From: Pseudomonas sp. LS.1a
GTDB taxonomy: Bacteria; Pseudomonadota; Gammaproteobacteria; Pseudomonadales; Pseudomonadaceae
Reading direction: 5' to 3'
Length of the DNA stretch: 64,000 nt
Assembly: GCF_022533585.1 (NCBI RefSeq)
Contig: NZ_CP092827.1
Coordinates: 2,210,001-2,274,000, forward strand
The notes under the pieces were generated by a model. The model did no database searches, was not told the DNA's origin, and saw nothing but the letters and a program-made list of their open reading frames with translations. This document shows, piece by piece, positions 36,391-47,280 of this stretch. Positions within the stretch are counted from its first letter, which is position 1. Each line of letters starts with the position of its first letter. A program made the translations under genes and the position numbers.

Positions 36391-36810
36391 TTCGGTGCGT
36401 TTGAATACACCACCTCCAGTGTTATTCCAATCAAAGACTATGAGTTTATTTATTCGTTTGTAATAGATTTTCTTGGTGGATCTATTGAAGCATATGTCAG
36501 AAAGATTTTTTATGAAAAAGATTCGGTAGGCTAAGAATGGTGTAAAAATAAATGGCCCAAGTAGTTGTATTGCAATAAGTGCAGGTGCACCTTCCAGTTC
36601 GTAATTGATCGGGTACTTCATGAATCCTACGTAGGATACAAGCGCTATGGTTAAAATTGTAGCGGTATACATCTTGGCCATAAAAACTGAATCGGAAATC
36701 CATGGGTTTCTCAATTGTGCTAGTGTGTCGGTTAAATTAGAAATCTGTCCGTGGATTTTTGGACTTATATCAGTTTTTTTGCGTGGGCTAAATAGCCATG
36801 TTGTTGCCAT
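35917..36810 (-). CDS. DUF6708-type membrane protein, putative immunity protein, copy D
   Basis: A 297-residue protein with hydrophobic segments near residues 48-65, 77-100 and 246-266. It is paired with effector copy D, which ends 4 bases upstream. Its first ~140 residues are clearly different from copies A-C (MATTWLFSPRKKTDISPKIH against [19 protein letters not shown]), whereas residues from [20 protein letters not shown] to the end are nearly identical. The C-terminal KRKRK codons supply the ribosome-binding site of the PAAR gene. An immunity role is inferred from pairing with a pore-forming effector and from its membrane topology. Confidence 0.72.
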   Translation of the reverse strand: MATTWLFSPRKKTDISPKIHGQISNLTDTLAQLRNPWISDSVFMAKMYTATILTIALVSYVGFMKYPINYELEGAPALIAIQLLGPFIFTPFLAYRIFFIKNLSDICFNRSTKKIYYKRINKLIVFDWNNTGGGVFKRTEFGGSSFSTSYALAFAPRREDGSLHQKDCLWVDSNEPTEPGVKHVAEVWEYLRHFMDHGPDKLPPPGEPNWWHKPLHAICLTPAEAWRHYAPWRTGEPGEMQGKKNWQLPFWAVLFPYNITLAICWYGVCRLFNVRAAPPPPEAFEEALVRPSKRKRK

Positions 36811-37737
36811 GGTGTTATATCTCGATATATAGGCTTGAGGTTGAATTAGCGTTGGGGGATAAGCCTTGATTTGGGTGGTACTTTATTGATAGTGTGGCGC
36901 TTTTTGTTTTGGTTCTATCGATCTTGTAATGTAAAATAAGTCCTGCGGTAGTTAAGTGGCAGGTCGGCTCCGCTTGTAATGGGATTGAAGTGTGTCCGAA
37001 GTCAAAGGCTTTCAAGGTGCCGCGCCATTGGCTTTGCCCTATAAGGAAGTCTTTCAGAAGTACGGTGAACTCTATAGTGGTCATGCCTTCGTTTACATGA
37101 CTATGGATGATTGTTGCCCAATCAGGTGTTGGCCAGTGATTGTCTGAACTCAATTCTGTGGTAAGCCCTTCAAGATTCAGGAGTGCTGTTTGTTCAGCCG
37201 TCAGTGCAATGGGGGTGTAGACTTGAGCATGCCAGGATTCAAGCTCTTCATTGATAGTGGCGAAGCCTGGGAGAAAACCTTGGTAGTCTAACTTCATATC
37301 GGAGCGGACCTCTCCATCGTTTTCTTTTGTGCCAAAAATACTTCTGCTGGCCCATAGTTCTATCGGACTATGGAGGCGCTCATGCGCTTTGGAGTGTAGG
37401 TAACCCCCCCCGGCAAGCACGGTGGCACCGACAAGCACCAGGCTTGCTGCAGCCCAACCCGCAAAGGGAATTAAAAACGTTGGGCCAGCGATGGCGAGGC
37501 TAGCTTCTAACATAAGAGCGGCCCCTGCGGCAGATGTGAATCCACCAGCAGCAGTATAAGCACCTGATATGGCGCTGCCGTTTTGTGACTGTCGATATCC
37601 TTTTAATATGTCTGAAGTTAATCCCAGTATAATTGCGGGGTAGCCAGAAGTGCGTGCGAATATATTGCCTCCTAAGTGCTTTATAATTCCATTGCCAAAC
37701 GCGAAGCCAGGAGCCGTAAAACTTAACTTCATTGTTG
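36391..37737 (-). other. Variable cassette D (effector D 3' part + immunity D 5' part)
   Basis: ~1.35 kb encoding effector residues ~690-996 and immunity residues 1-140. It is AT-richer than the flanking blocks and the most divergent of the four cassettes. Confidence 0.75.
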
Positions 37738-39805
37738 CGGCTTTTTGCGTTGCCCGCACGCTGACCAATGTCGCCGCCGCCGCACCGATCACCCCGAAAA
37801 TCGATGAAGCGAACCCCATGGTGTATTCCGGTGCACCGCTCTGCTGCAGGCTGTGGTAGGCGGTCTTGAGCGAGATCACGTTGAACCACAGCATTCCCGC
37901 ATTCAATCCACCGCCGCCGCCCGATGTGAGTAACCCGAGAAAGTTGGGTTTAGCTCGCGCGGTGGTGGTCAGTTCGATTGATACCGTCCGGCTTCCCGAG
38001 ATGCGTAGCTCTTTCATCTCTTCAACTTGCGCCATGCCGTTCTTCAGGTACTTCTCCACCTCCTGACTGAAAGGATTGTCCCGAATGGCCTGCTCGGTGA
38101 TCTGGTAACGCGCTGCCAGCAGTCCCAGCGCTTTCTCGGCATTGGCCTCGCGCGCCGCCAACAACACTTGCTGACGCAGGCCATGACTGGCATCCCAGCG
38201 GGTCTGCCCACGCAGGCGCTTGAGCACCACGGTGGTGACCGACTGGGCGGTAAGGTCGGTGATGTCGGCCATGGCCGGAAAGCGACCCGCCAACCCTTCG
38301 ATCACGTTGTCGCTGGCGCCGAACAGGCTGCCGATCGAATCCGCCTTGTCCTTGAACGGGTTGAATGGCGCCAGGGCGGTGTACAGCGGGCTGTCGTGCT
38401 GGTCCAGCCACTGTTCGAGACGTTTGAGCCGCGGGTCCAGTTCTTCAGTGCCGGGCGCCGGCTGGCCCATCGACTGAATCAGCAACGCCAAGGATATTTC
38501 CAGGCCGCGGGCGGAAGTGATTTCGTCGCGGTCGTAGCAGGCCAGGGCCGCAGCCAGGCTGTAGGGGTTATCGACATGCTCGGGTTCGGCGGTCCCGAGC
38601 CAGGCGTCATGGTCGTGGCTGGCCTGCAAGGCCTGGTTGCGCAACGCGATGATCCGGCGTTCCAGTTCATCGCGCTCGGTGAGGAAGTGCCGGTACTTGG
38701 CGAGGTCGAGGCGCTGTGCCAGGCGGGCGCCGTTGGGTGAGTAGTCTTCGTGGGTGAGGGCCTGAAAACGTGACTCGGACGGCGACAGGGCGGGGCCGCG
38801 GCGCTCGGTGCCAAGCCGGAACTCGGCCAGTTCCGGTGAAGGGGCATCCGCCGGGTACAGGCTTTCCAGCGTCTTGTTCAGCAGCATGGCCACCAGGTTG
38901 CGGTGGTGGAAATCGTGGCTTTGCACGCTCAGCTGTTCGGCATCCAGTTTGTAGCACGCCGGTACGCGTTCCTGCTCGGGCCCTTGTGCCGGCTTCATGT
39001 GCTCCAGCTGTTCGGCGGGCATCAGGTCGCGCAGTTGATGCTGGTAGGCCGACACCGTCAGGCTCAGGTCCAGGGCCATGCCTTCGGCATCGGTGAGCGC
39101 CACCACTACCGGTACTTTCGGCTGGGTGTAGGGGTAGTGCCGGCCGATGGCAACGAGGTTGCCGATGGGCAAGGTTTCGGTGATCGGGTCGCTGCTCCAG
39201 GTCAGGGGCATGCGCCGCTCGGTGGGCTTGAAGTCTTCGACCCAGGTTTGCAGGGCACTGACCGGCAAGACATGGCGTTGGGTTGAGGGTACCTGGTTGC
39301 CGGCTATCAGTTCGGCCATGTCCAGCTGGCGCATGTGCCGTTGGCGCAAGGCGGCTGAACTGGTGATGCGGGCGGTCATGGCGTTGGTCCACAGGTGCGG
39401 GCTGTAGCCGATCCACACTTCCCTGGCGGTATCGGGGCAGGTATCGGCCCACACCCAGCCCAGGGTGCGGCTGGACAGGTAGCGATCACGCCGGTGGTAG
39501 TCGTCCAGCCCGCGGTAGCGCAGTTCCTTGTAAAGGCCCGCGCCGACGTACTCGTGAATGACCAGTTTCTGGCCCAGGGCGCCTTGCATGAACACGTAGA
39601 CATAGCCCGGGCGCAGCGCGCGCAGGGTGTAGGCAGAGTGTTGTAGTGGCCCGAAGCCTTGTTCGAGGTTGAAGCCTGCATCGGCATAGCGGCAGGCGGG
39701 CATATCGCCGGTGCGTGGCACGATGGCATAGCGCACCGGCAGGATGGGGATGCGTGCGCTACAGGCAGGGCCGGAGGTGGCGCTGCTGACGGAGGCGTCG
39801 TTCAT
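36815..39805 (-). CDS. VasX/BTH_I2691-type T6SS pore-forming effector, copy D
   Basis: A 996-residue protein. Residues 1-689 are almost identical to copies A and B and include the VasX-N-like region ([40 protein letters not shown]). Near 663-683 lies the hydrophobic [20 protein letters not shown], and near 755-803 a hydrophobic hairpin ([20 protein letters not shown]). The last ~300 residues differ strongly from copies A-C and end SSLYIEI instead of FRLER or FRLGR. Family knowledge: VasX and BTH_I2691 proteins depolarise target membranes. It starts at 39805 in an ATGA overlap with immunity C. Confidence 0.83.
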   Translation of the reverse strand: MNDASVSSATSGPACSARIPILPVRYAIVPRTGDMPACRYADAGFNLEQGFGPLQHSAYTLRALRPGYVYVFMQGALGQKLVIHEYVGAGLYKELRYRGLDDYHRRDRYLSSRTLGWVWADTCPDTAREVWIGYSPHLWTNAMTARITSSAALRQRHMRQLDMAELIAGNQVPSTQRHVLPVSALQTWVEDFKPTERRMPLTWSSDPITETLPIGNLVAIGRHYPYTQPKVPVVVALTDAEGMALDLSLTVSAYQHQLRDLMPAEQLEHMKPAQGPEQERVPACYKLDAEQLSVQSHDFHHRNLVAMLLNKTLESLYPADAPSPELAEFRLGTERRGPALSPSESRFQALTHEDYSPNGARLAQRLDLAKYRHFLTERDELERRIIALRNQALQASHDHDAWLGTAEPEHVDNPYSLAAALACYDRDEITSARGLEISLALLIQSMGQPAPGTEELDPRLKRLEQWLDQHDSPLYTALAPFNPFKDKADSIGSLFGASDNVIEGLAGRFPAMADITDLTAQSVTTVVLKRLRGQTRWDASHGLRQQVLLAAREANAEKALGLLAARYQITEQAIRDNPFSQEVEKYLKNGMAQVEEMKELRISGSRTVSIELTTTARAKPNFLGLLTSGGGGGLNAGMLWFNVISLKTAYHSLQQSGAPEYTMGFASSIFGVIGAAAATLVSVRATQKAATMKLSFTAPGFAFGNGIIKHLGGNIFARTSGYPAIILGLTSDILKGYRQSQNGSAISGAYTAAGGFTSAAGAALMLEASLAIAGPTFLIPFAGWAAASLVLVGATVLAGGGYLHSKAHERLHSPIELWASRSIFGTKENDGEVRSDMKLDYQGFLPGFATINEELESWHAQVYTPIALTAEQTALLNLEGLTTELSSDNHWPTPDWATIIHSHVNEGMTTIEFTVLLKDFLIGQSQWRGTLKAFDFGHTSIPLQAEPTCHLTTAGLILHYKIDRTKTKSATLSIKYHPNQGLSPNANSTSSLYIEI

Positions 39806-40275
39806 GTACGCTTCCTTTTGACTGAATGTGCCGGGGCTTCCTCAAACGCTTCTGCGGGCGGTGGGGCTGCTCGAACATTGAACAGCCGGCAGATGCCGTA
39901 CCAGCAGATGGCAAGCGTGATGTTGTAGGGGAACAGCACGGCCCAGAACGGCAGTTGCCAGTTCTTCTTGCCTTGCATTTCGCCGGGTTCGCCGGTTCGC
40001 CAAGGGACGTAGTGGCGCCAGGCTTCTGCCGGGGTCAGGCAGATCGCGTGCAGTGGCTTGTGCCACCAGTTGGGTTCGCCGGGTGGGGGGAGTTTGTCCG
40101 GGCCGTGGTCCATGAAGTGGCGGAGGTATTCCCAGACTTCGGCGACGTGTTTGACACCGGGTTCGGTAGGTTCGTTGCTGTCGACCCAGAGGCAATCCTT
40201 TTGGTGAAGGCTGCCGTCCTCTCGGCGAGGGGCGAAAGCGAGGGCATAGCTGGTGCTGAACGATGAACCGCCAAA
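37738..40275 (-). repeat. Conserved array block (immunity C 3' part + effector D 5' part)
   Basis: ~2.54 kb direct repeat, nearly identical to 43398-45935. It forms a homology arm between variable cassettes. Confidence 0.85.
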
Positions 40276-40695
40276 CTCAGTGCGCTTGAAAATCCCCCCT
40301 CCGGTATTACTCCAATCAAAGACTAATGTCTTGCTTAATCGTTGATAGTAGATTTTTTTGGAGGTTCGGTTGAGACAGATGCTTGATAGACGTTTTATGA
40401 AATATATTCGATAAGCAAGAAACGGAAGAAAAATAAATGGTCCAATCACTGTTCCAATGATCAGGATAGGGCTAAAGGTATATGGGCTCCAGGCTTCGTA
40501 GGATAGTAGGTCGGGGTATAGGCCAATCATTAATACGATAATCATTGCGCAGTACAATTTTCCCATGAAAACTGAATCTGTAACCCAGGGGTTTCGCAGG
40601 TATAAAATGTTTTTGGATAAACTGAGTAGCTGTCCGCCAATAGCAGGTTTATGTCCTGAGTGTGATGTTGTGTTAAATAGCCAGATGGTTGCCAT
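39802..40695 (-). CDS. DUF6708-type membrane protein, putative immunity protein, copy C
   Basis: A 297-residue membrane protein, intact although its partner effector is truncated. The N-terminal half ([36 protein letters not shown]) is similar to but distinct from copies A and B; the C-terminal half is the shared block. It starts 2 bases after the stop of effector remnant C and its stop overlaps effector D's start codon. The AAAGGAAGCG within the KRKRT codons is the ribosome-binding site for effector D. It may now serve as orphan immunity against competitors that carry the full toxin; that is inference. Confidence 0.72.
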   Translation of the reverse strand: MATIWLFNTTSHSGHKPAIGGQLLSLSKNILYLRNPWVTDSVFMGKLYCAMIIVLMIGLYPDLLSYEAWSPYTFSPILIIGTVIGPFIFLPFLAYRIYFIKRLSSICLNRTSKKIYYQRLSKTLVFDWSNTGGGIFKRTEFGGSSFSTSYALAFAPRREDGSLHQKDCLWVDSNEPTEPGVKHVAEVWEYLRHFMDHGPDKLPPPGEPNWWHKPLHAICLTPAEAWRHYVPWRTGEPGEMQGKKNWQLPFWAVLFPYNITLAICWYGICRLFNVRAAPPPAEAFEEAPAHSVKRKRT

Positions 40696-41054
40696 GATCA
40701 GCGCTCAAGACGGAAAGTTGACAGGATCTCATTGTCCTCATCCAACCGTTGATTGACGTTGTAGGCTAGATGCAGTGAGACATGATTTTGGGTGCCTAAC
40801 GTGTTCTCGAAATGAAGAACTAAGCCAGCACCTGCAATGTGGCCGGTCGGGGCGATTGGAAAAACGTCAATTCCTTGGTCGTTACGGAGTGCGCTCAAGC
40901 TTCCTGACCATTCACTTACTCCAAGCACGAAGCCAGGCAGCAGCACTGTGAACTCAACGTTTGGTTGAGGTGTGGCTACTTCGTTGCGAGTGATTGCTGT
41001 CCAGCTTGGCGGAGACCAGTGATTGTTATGATGCCATCTGGTGTCGACTTTAGT
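40276..41054 (-). other. Variable cassette C, shortened
   Basis: Contains only the last ~118 codons of an effector C-terminus plus immunity C residues 1-140. The rest of the effector is deleted. Confidence 0.75.
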
Positions 41055-41579
41055 GGTTGAGGGTGCCTGGTTGCCGACTATCAGTTCGGCCATGTCCAGC
41101 TGGCGCATTTGCCGTTGGCGCAAGACGGCTGAACTGGTGATGCGGGCGGTCATGGCGTTGGTCCACAGGTGCGGGCTGTAGCCGATCCATACTTCCCTGG
41201 CGGTATCGGGGCAGGTATCGGCCCATACCCAGCCCAGGGTGCGGCTGGACAGGTAGCGATCACGCCGGTGGTAGTCGTCCAGCCCGCGGTAGCGCAGTTC
41301 CTTGTAAAGGCCCGCGCCGACGTACTCGTGAATGACCAGTTTCTGGCCCAGGGCGCCTTGCATGAACACGTAGACATAGCCCGGGCGCAGCGCGCGCAGG
41401 GTGTAGGCAGAGTGTTGTAGTGGCCCGAAGCCTTGTTCGAGGTTGAAGCCTGCATCGGCATAGCGGCAGGCGGGCATATCGCCGGTGCGTGGCACGATGG
41501 CATAGCGCACCGGCAGGATGGGGATGCGTGCGCTACAGGCAGGGCCGGAGGTGGCGCTGCTGACGGAGGCCTCGGTCAT
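40698..41579 (-). pseudogene. Internally deleted VasX/BTH_I2691-type effector, copy C
   Basis: A 293-residue remnant that keeps the reading frame. Residues 1-175 match the N-terminus of the full effectors (to GNQAPST), then the sequence jumps to [12 protein letters not shown], equivalent to residue ~880 of copy B. About 703 codons are missing, including all hydrophobic pore-forming segments and most of the N-terminal delivery region. The junction shows no long microhomology. The product is unlikely to be toxic. The start (MTEASVSS) overlaps the immunity B stop as in the intact copies. It could still be translated and keep coupling to immunity C. Confidence 0.85.
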
Positions 41580-42052
41580 GGCCGCTTCCTTTTGACTGAA
41601 TATACCGGGGCTTCCTCAAAAGCTTCTGGGGGCGGTGGGGCTGCTCGGACATTGAACAGGCGGCAGATGCCGTACCAGCAGATGGCAAGCGTGATGTTGT
41701 AGGGGAAGAGCACGGCCCAGAACGGCAGTTGCCAGTTCTTCTTGCCTTGCATCTCGCCGGGTTCGCCGGTTCGCCAGGGGGCGTAGTGGCGCCAGGCTTC
41801 TGCCGGGGTCAGGCAGATCGCGTGCAGTGGCTTGTGCCACCAGTTGGGTTCGCCGGGTGGGGGGAGTTTGTCCGGGCCGTGGTCCATGAAGTGGCGGAGG
41901 TATTCCCAGACTTCGGCGACGTGCTTGACGCCGGGTTCGGTGGGTTCGTTGCTGTCGACCCAGAGGCAATCCTTTTGGTGGAGGCTGCCGTCCTCTCGAC
42001 GAGGGGCGAAAGCGAGGGCATAGCTGGTGCTGAAGGATGAGCCGCCGTATTC
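41055..42052 (-). repeat. Conserved array block, truncated (immunity B 3' part + effector C 5' part)
   Basis: Matches the first ~1.0 kb of the 2.54-kb block; the remainder was lost in the effector C deletion. Confidence 0.85.
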
Positions 42053-42472
42053 GGTGCGTTTGAAAATCCCCCCTCCGGTATTATTCCAATCAAAAACTAA
42101 TACCTTGCTCAAGCGTTGATAGTAAATCTTTCGAGTTGACCGGTTGAGGCAGAGACTAGATAAACTTTTTATAAGGTAGATTCGATAGGCGAGGAAGGGG
42201 AGGAATATGAAGGGGGTAAGTGAAAATCCGATCATCAGCGCTAGGTCAAATGTATAGGGGTTCCAGGCATCGCTTGAGAAAAAAGAGGAAGGGTAGATGC
42301 TGATCATTGTTATCATTATTGATGCGCAGTAAAGTTTTCCCATGAAAACTGAGTCTGTAATCCAGGGGTTTCGAAGGCATAAAGTATTTTTGGATAAGGT
42401 CAATATCTGTCCGCCAATAGCCGGTTTATGGCCTGAGTCGGATGTCGTGTTGAATAGCCAGATGGTAGCCAT
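41576..42472 (-). CDS. DUF6708-type membrane protein, putative immunity protein, copy B
   Basis: A 298-residue membrane protein paired with effector B. ATG 42472 ([14 protein letters not shown]) sits 2 bases after the effector B stop, as in copies A and C; an upstream ATG at 42508 is inside the effector gene. Variable N-terminal half ([20 protein letters not shown]), shared C-terminal half from [13 protein letters not shown]. The stop overlaps the start codon of effector remnant C, and the KRKRP codons carry its ribosome-binding site. Immunity function is inferred from pairing, topology and covariation with the effector tip. Confidence 0.72.
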   Translation of the reverse strand: MATIWLFNTTSDSGHKPAIGGQILTLSKNTLCLRNPWITDSVFMGKLYCASIMITMISIYPSSFFSSDAWNPYTFDLALMIGFSLTPFIFLPFLAYRIYLIKSLSSLCLNRSTRKIYYQRLSKVLVFDWNNTGGGIFKRTEYGGSSFSTSYALAFAPRREDGSLHQKDCLWVDSNEPTEPGVKHVAEVWEYLRHFMDHGPDKLPPPGEPNWWHKPLHAICLTPAEAWRHYAPWRTGEPGEMQGKKNWQLPFWAVLFPYNITLAICWYGICRLFNVRAAPPPPEAFEEAPVYSVKRKRP

Positions 42473-43397
42473 GATCAGCGCCCAAGACGGAAAATTGAAT
42501 GGATGCAATTGCCTTTTTCCAACCCTTGATTGGCACTGTAGGCTAAATGTAGTGAGACATGGTGTTGGTTGGATAGCGTGTTCTCGAAATGCAGAACCAA
42601 ACCCGCAGCTACAAGGTGGGCAGAGGGCGCGATTGGGAAAACATCCAGCCCCCCATTGTCACGAAAGCTACTTAGGCTTCCTGACCATTCGCTTACCCCT
42701 AACACGAAGCTTGGCAGAAGCACTGTGAACTCAGCGGTTGGCTGAGCAGTGGCTACTTCGTTATGTGTTATGGCTGTCCAGTTTGGCGGCGTCCAGTGAT
42801 CGTTCTGATGCCATCGGGTGTCGACTTTAGCTACACCGAGTGATATTGCCTGCTCAGCTGAAAGTAGTTTTGGCCCAAAATGCTCATTGTGCCAAGCTTC
42901 GATTTCCGCGTGCAGCGATGGGAATGCAGGCAGTTTTTTTTCATAGTCCAAGGTGATTTCAGGATGGACCTCTCCATCGTTAGTACGATTGCCGAAGATG
43001 CTGCGTGCTGCCCAAAGCTCAATTGGGCTGTGAAGTTGCTCATGTGCTTTGGCGTGAAGATAGAAGCCTCCTGCGAGGATTGCTGCACCTACAAGGACAA
43101 GCGCAGCTGCAGCCCATCCAGCAAAGGGCACCAACGACGTAGCGCCAGCAACTGCAAGTCCTGCTTCAAGTATGACAATGGAGCCAGCAGCCATGGTTGC
43201 CCCGCCAACCGCTGTATACCTGGCTGCCATTTGGTTACCATTGTTGCGCTGACGCTGTGCCTTAAGTACATCAGAAATTAGTCCTGTTATTATTGCCGGG
43301 TATCCCGCTAAACGCGCAAACAGATTACTGCTCAAGAATTTTATAATCCCATTGCCAAAGGCCATGCCAGGCGCCGTTGAGCTCAACCTCAGCATGA
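42053..43397 (-). other. Variable cassette B (effector B 3' part + immunity B 5' part)
   Basis: ~1.35 kb between conserved blocks, AT-richer. The encoded effector tip is related to A and C but clearly diverged (ends HSIFRLGR). Confidence 0.75.
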
Positions 43398-45465
43398 CGG
43401 CCTTTTGCGTTGCGCGTACGCTGACCAATGTCGCCGCCGCCGCACCGATCACCCCTAAAATCGATGAAGCGAACCCCATGGTGTATTCCGGTGCATCGCT
43501 CTGCTGCAGGCTGTGGTAGGCGGTCTTGAGCGAAATCACGTTGAACCACAGCATTCCCGCATTCAATCCACCGCCGCCGCCCGATGTGAGTAACCCGAGA
43601 AAGTTAGGTTTTACTCGCGCGGTGGTGGTCAGTTCGATTGACACAGTCCGGCTTCCCGAGATGCGTAGCTCCTTCATCTCTTCAACTTGCGCCATGCCGT
43701 TCTTCAGGTACTTCTCCACCTCCTGGCTGAACGGATTGTCCCGAATGGCTTGCCCGGTGAGCTGGTAGCGCGCTGCCAGCAGCCCCAGCGCTTTCTCGGC
43801 ATTGGCCTCGCTCGCCGCCAACAACACTTGCCGACGCAGGCCATGACTGGCATCCCAGCGGGTCTGCCCACGCAGGCGCTTGAGCACCACGGTGGTGACC
43901 GACTGGGCGGTAAGGTCGGTGATGTCGGCCATGGCCGGAAAGCGACCGGCCAACCCTTCGATCACGTTGTCGCTGGCGCCGAACAGGCTGCCGATCGAAT
44001 CCGCCTTGTCCTTGAACGGGTTGAATGGCGCCAGGGCGGTGTACAGCGGGCTGTCGTGCTGGTCCAGCCACTGTTCGAGACGTTTGAGTCGCGGGTCCAG
44101 TTCTTCAGTGCCGGGCGCTGGCTGGCCCATCGACTGAATCAGCAGCGCCAAGGATATTTCCAGGCCGCGGGCGGAAGTGATTTCGTCGCGGTCGTAGCAG
44201 GCCAGGGCCGCAGCCAGGCTGTAGGGGTTATCGACATGCTCGGGTTCGGCGGTCCCGAGCCAGGCGTCATGGTCGTGGCTGGCCTGCAAGGCCTGGTTGC
44301 GCAACGCGATGATCCGGCGTTCCAGTTCATCGCGCTCGGTGAGGAAGTGCCGGTACTTGGCGAGGTCGAGGCGCTGTGCCAGGCGGGCGCCGTTGGGTGA
44401 GTAGTCTTCGTGGGTGAGGGCCTGAAAACGTGACTCGGACGGCGACAGGGCGGGGCCGCGGCGCTCGGTGCCAAGCCGGAACTCGGCCAGTTCCGGTGAA
44501 GGGGCATCCGCCGGGTACAGGCTTTCCAGCGTCTTGTTCAGCAGCATGGCCACCAGGTTGCGGTGGTGGAAATCGTGGCTTTGCACGCTCAGCTGTTCGG
44601 CATCCAGTTTGTAGCACGCCGGTACGCGTTCCTGCTCGGGCCCTTGTGCCGGCTTCATGTGCTCCAGCTGTTCGGCGGGCATCAGGTCGCGCAGTTGATG
44701 CTGGTAGGCCGACACCGTCAGGCTCAGGTCCAGGGCCATGCCTTCGGCATCGGTGAGCGCCACCACTACCGGTACTTTCGGCTGGGTGTAGGGGTAGTGC
44801 CGGCCGATGGCAACGAGGTTGCCGATGGGCAAGGTTTCGGTGATCGGGTCGCTGCTCCAGGTCAGGGGCATGCGCCGCTCGGTGGGCTTGAAGTCTTCGA
44901 CCCAGGTTTGCAGGGCACTGACCGGCAAGACATGGCGTTGGGTTGAGGGTGCCTGGTTGCCGGCTATCAGTTCGGCCATGTCCAGCTGGCGCATGTGCCG
45001 TTGGCGCAAGGCGGCTGAACTGGTGATGCGGGCGGTCATGGCGTTGGTCCACAGGTGCGGGCTGTAGCCGATCCACACTTCCCTGGCGGTATCGGGGCAG
45101 GTATCGGCCCACACCCAGCCCAGGGTGCGGCTGGACAGGTAGCGATCACGCCGGTGGTAGTCGTCCAGCCCGCGGTAGCGCAGTTCCTTGTAAAGGCCCG
45201 CGCCGACGTACTCGTGAATGACCAGTTTCTGGCCCAGGGCGCCTTGCATGAACACGTAGACATAGCCCGGGCGCAGCGCGCGCAGGGTGTAGGCAGAGTG
45301 TTGTAGTGGCCCGAAGCCTTGTTCGAGGTTGAAGCCTGCATCGGCATAGCGGCAGGCGGGCATATCGCCGGTGCGTGGCACGATGGCATAGCGCACCGGC
45401 AGGATGGGGATGCGTGCGCTACAGGCCGGGCCGGAGGTGGCGCTGCTGACGGAGGCGTCGTTCAT
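42475..45465 (-). CDS. VasX/BTH_I2691-type T6SS pore-forming effector, copy B
   Basis: A 996-residue effector. The N-terminal VasX-like region and the central part are shared with A and D to about residue 689 ([10 protein letters not shown]). Hydrophobic segments lie at ~663-683 and ~755-803 ([20 protein letters not shown] and [18 protein letters not shown]), followed by a soluble tail of ~190 residues. Delivery is expected through the upstream VgrG with help from the DUF4123 chaperone. Start 45465 overlaps the immunity A stop (ATGA), with AAAGGAAGCG ahead. No signal peptide is visible, consistent with T6SS delivery. Confidence 0.83.
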   Translation of the reverse strand: MNDASVSSATSGPACSARIPILPVRYAIVPRTGDMPACRYADAGFNLEQGFGPLQHSAYTLRALRPGYVYVFMQGALGQKLVIHEYVGAGLYKELRYRGLDDYHRRDRYLSSRTLGWVWADTCPDTAREVWIGYSPHLWTNAMTARITSSAALRQRHMRQLDMAELIAGNQAPSTQRHVLPVSALQTWVEDFKPTERRMPLTWSSDPITETLPIGNLVAIGRHYPYTQPKVPVVVALTDAEGMALDLSLTVSAYQHQLRDLMPAEQLEHMKPAQGPEQERVPACYKLDAEQLSVQSHDFHHRNLVAMLLNKTLESLYPADAPSPELAEFRLGTERRGPALSPSESRFQALTHEDYSPNGARLAQRLDLAKYRHFLTERDELERRIIALRNQALQASHDHDAWLGTAEPEHVDNPYSLAAALACYDRDEITSARGLEISLALLIQSMGQPAPGTEELDPRLKRLEQWLDQHDSPLYTALAPFNPFKDKADSIGSLFGASDNVIEGLAGRFPAMADITDLTAQSVTTVVLKRLRGQTRWDASHGLRRQVLLAASEANAEKALGLLAARYQLTGQAIRDNPFSQEVEKYLKNGMAQVEEMKELRISGSRTVSIELTTTARVKPNFLGLLTSGGGGGLNAGMLWFNVISLKTAYHSLQQSDAPEYTMGFASSILGVIGAAAATLVSVRATQKAVMLRLSSTAPGMAFGNGIIKFLSSNLFARLAGYPAIITGLISDVLKAQRQRNNGNQMAARYTAVGGATMAAGSIVILEAGLAVAGATSLVPFAGWAAAALVLVGAAILAGGFYLHAKAHEQLHSPIELWAARSIFGNRTNDGEVHPEITLDYEKKLPAFPSLHAEIEAWHNEHFGPKLLSAEQAISLGVAKVDTRWHQNDHWTPPNWTAITHNEVATAQPTAEFTVLLPSFVLGVSEWSGSLSSFRDNGGLDVFPIAPSAHLVAAGLVLHFENTLSNQHHVSLHLAYSANQGLEKGNCIHSIFRLGR

Positions 45466-45935
45466 GTACGCTTCCTTTTGACTAAATGTGCCGGGGCTTC
45501 CTCAAACGCTTCTGCGGGCGGTGGGGCTGCTCGAACATTGAACAGCCGGCAGATGCCGTACCAGCAGATGGCAAGCGTGATGTTGTAGGGGAACAGCACG
45601 GCCCAGAACGGCAGTTGCCAGTTCTTCTTGCCTTGCATTTCGCCGGGTTCGCCGGTTCGCCAAGGGACGTAGTGGCGCCAGGCTTCTGCCGGGGTCAGGC
45701 AGATCGCGTGCAGTGGCTTGTGCCACCAGTTGGGTTCGCCAGGTGGGGGAAGTTTGTCCGGGCCGTGGTCCATGAAGTGGCGGAGGTATTCCCAGACTTC
45801 GGCGACGTGTTTGACGCCGGGTTCGGTAGGTTCGTTGCTGTCGACCCAGAGGCAATCCTTTTGGTGAAGGCTGCCGTCCTCTCGGCGAGGGGCGAAGGCG
45901 AGGGCATAGCTGGTGCTGAATGATGAGCCACCAAA
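43398..45935 (-). repeat. Conserved array block (immunity A 3' part + effector B 5' part)
   Basis: ~2.54 kb direct repeat, nearly identical to 37738-40275. Confidence 0.85.
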
Positions 45936-46355
45936 TTCAGTACGTTTAAAAATACCTCCGCCGATATTATTCCAATCAAAAATTATTACTTTGCTCAAGC
46001 GTTGATAGTAGATTTTTTGAGTTTTCCGGTTAAGGCATAAATTTGACAATCGTTTTATGAAATATATTCGATAAATTAGGAATGGAAGGAAGGTGAACGG
46101 CCCAAGCGCTGTTCCGGTGATCAAGATAGGGTTGAAGGTAGATGGCTTCCAGGCTTTATCGGATAGTAGGACCGGGTAGAATCCGATCATCAATGCGAGG
46201 ATCAATGCACAGTACAGCTTTCCCATGAATACAGAGTCTATTATCCAAGGATTTCGTAGGTATAAAGTATTTTCGGAAAAGCTTAATAGCTGTCCGTTAA
46301 TAGCAGGTTTATGACCTGAGTCGGATGTTGTGTTGAATAGCCAAATGGTTGCCAT
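45462..46355 (-). CDS. DUF6708-type membrane protein, putative immunity protein, copy A
   Basis: A 297-residue membrane protein, first in the array. Hydrophobic segments at ~48-65, 77-100 and 246-266 flank a soluble middle region ([20 protein letters not shown]). Variable N-terminal half ([20 protein letters not shown]), shared C-terminal half. Start 46355 is 2 bases after the effector A stop (TGATCATG arrangement). The stop overlaps effector B's start. The arrangement parallels VasX and its membrane immunity protein TsiV2 in V. cholerae; immunity is inferred. Confidence 0.72.
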   Translation of the reverse strand: MATIWLFNTTSDSGHKPAINGQLLSFSENTLYLRNPWIIDSVFMGKLYCALILALMIGFYPVLLSDKAWKPSTFNPILITGTALGPFTFLPFLIYRIYFIKRLSNLCLNRKTQKIYYQRLSKVIIFDWNNIGGGIFKRTEFGGSSFSTSYALAFAPRREDGSLHQKDCLWVDSNEPTEPGVKHVAEVWEYLRHFMDHGPDKLPPPGEPNWWHKPLHAICLTPAEAWRHYVPWRTGEPGEMQGKKNWQLPFWAVLFPYNITLAICWYGICRLFNVRAAPPPAEAFEEAPAHLVKRKRT

Positions 46356-47280
46356 GATCAGCGCTCAAGACGGAAAGTTGAATGGATCTCATTGTCTTCG
46401 TCTAGCCCTTGGTTGGCGCTGTAGGATAGATGCAGTGAGAGGTGGCTTTGGTTGTGTAACGTTTTTTCGAAATGTAGAACCAACCCGGCGCCGACAATTT
46501 GACCGGTTGGGGCGATTGGAAATACGTCCATTGCTAGGCCCTCACGGAAGGCGCTTAAACTTCCTGACCACTGGCTTGTCCCGATCACGAAACCCGGTAG
46601 AAGTACTGCGAACTCAACGGTCGGTTGAGATGTGGCCACTTCGTTATGAGTGATAGCTGTCCAGTTCGGCGGTGACCAGTGATTGTTATCGTGCCATAGG
46701 GTATCGACTTTGCTTACACCGAGTGATAAGGCCTGTTCAGCTGACAGTAGTTTTGGCCCATAGTGCTCATCGTGCCAAGCTTTGATTTCTGCGTGCACTG
46801 TGGGGAATGCAAGTAGTTTCTCATCATGGTCCAAGGAGAGCTCAGCGCGGACTTCTCCATCGTTAATGCGATTGCCGAAGATGCTACGCGCTGCCCAAAG
46901 CTCAATTGGGCTGTGAAGACGTTCATGTGCCTTCGCGTGAAGGTAGAGGCCTCCTGCAATGATTACGGTTCCTACAAGTACCAGCGCAGCTGCGGCCCAT
47001 CCGGCAAAGGGCACTAGCGTTGTAACGCCAGCAATTGCAAGTCCAGCCTCAAGGACGACAGCAGATCCAAGTGCCATGGTTATTCCACCTGTCAGCGTGT
47101 ATGCAGCGGCACCTTGGTTTCCGTTCTCGTTCTGGCGCCACGCCTTGGCGAAATCAGAGAACAGGCTAAATGCTATCGCTGGGTATCCTGTCAAACGCGC
47201 ATAGAGATTACTGCTTAAGAATTTTATAATCCCATTTCCAAAGGCCATCCCAGAGGCGGTTGAACTTAGCCTGAGCATCA
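45936..47280 (-). other. Variable cassette A (effector A 3' part + immunity A 5' part)
   Basis: ~1.35 kb between conserved blocks, AT-richer than they are. Effector tip ends HSTFRLER. Confidence 0.75.
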
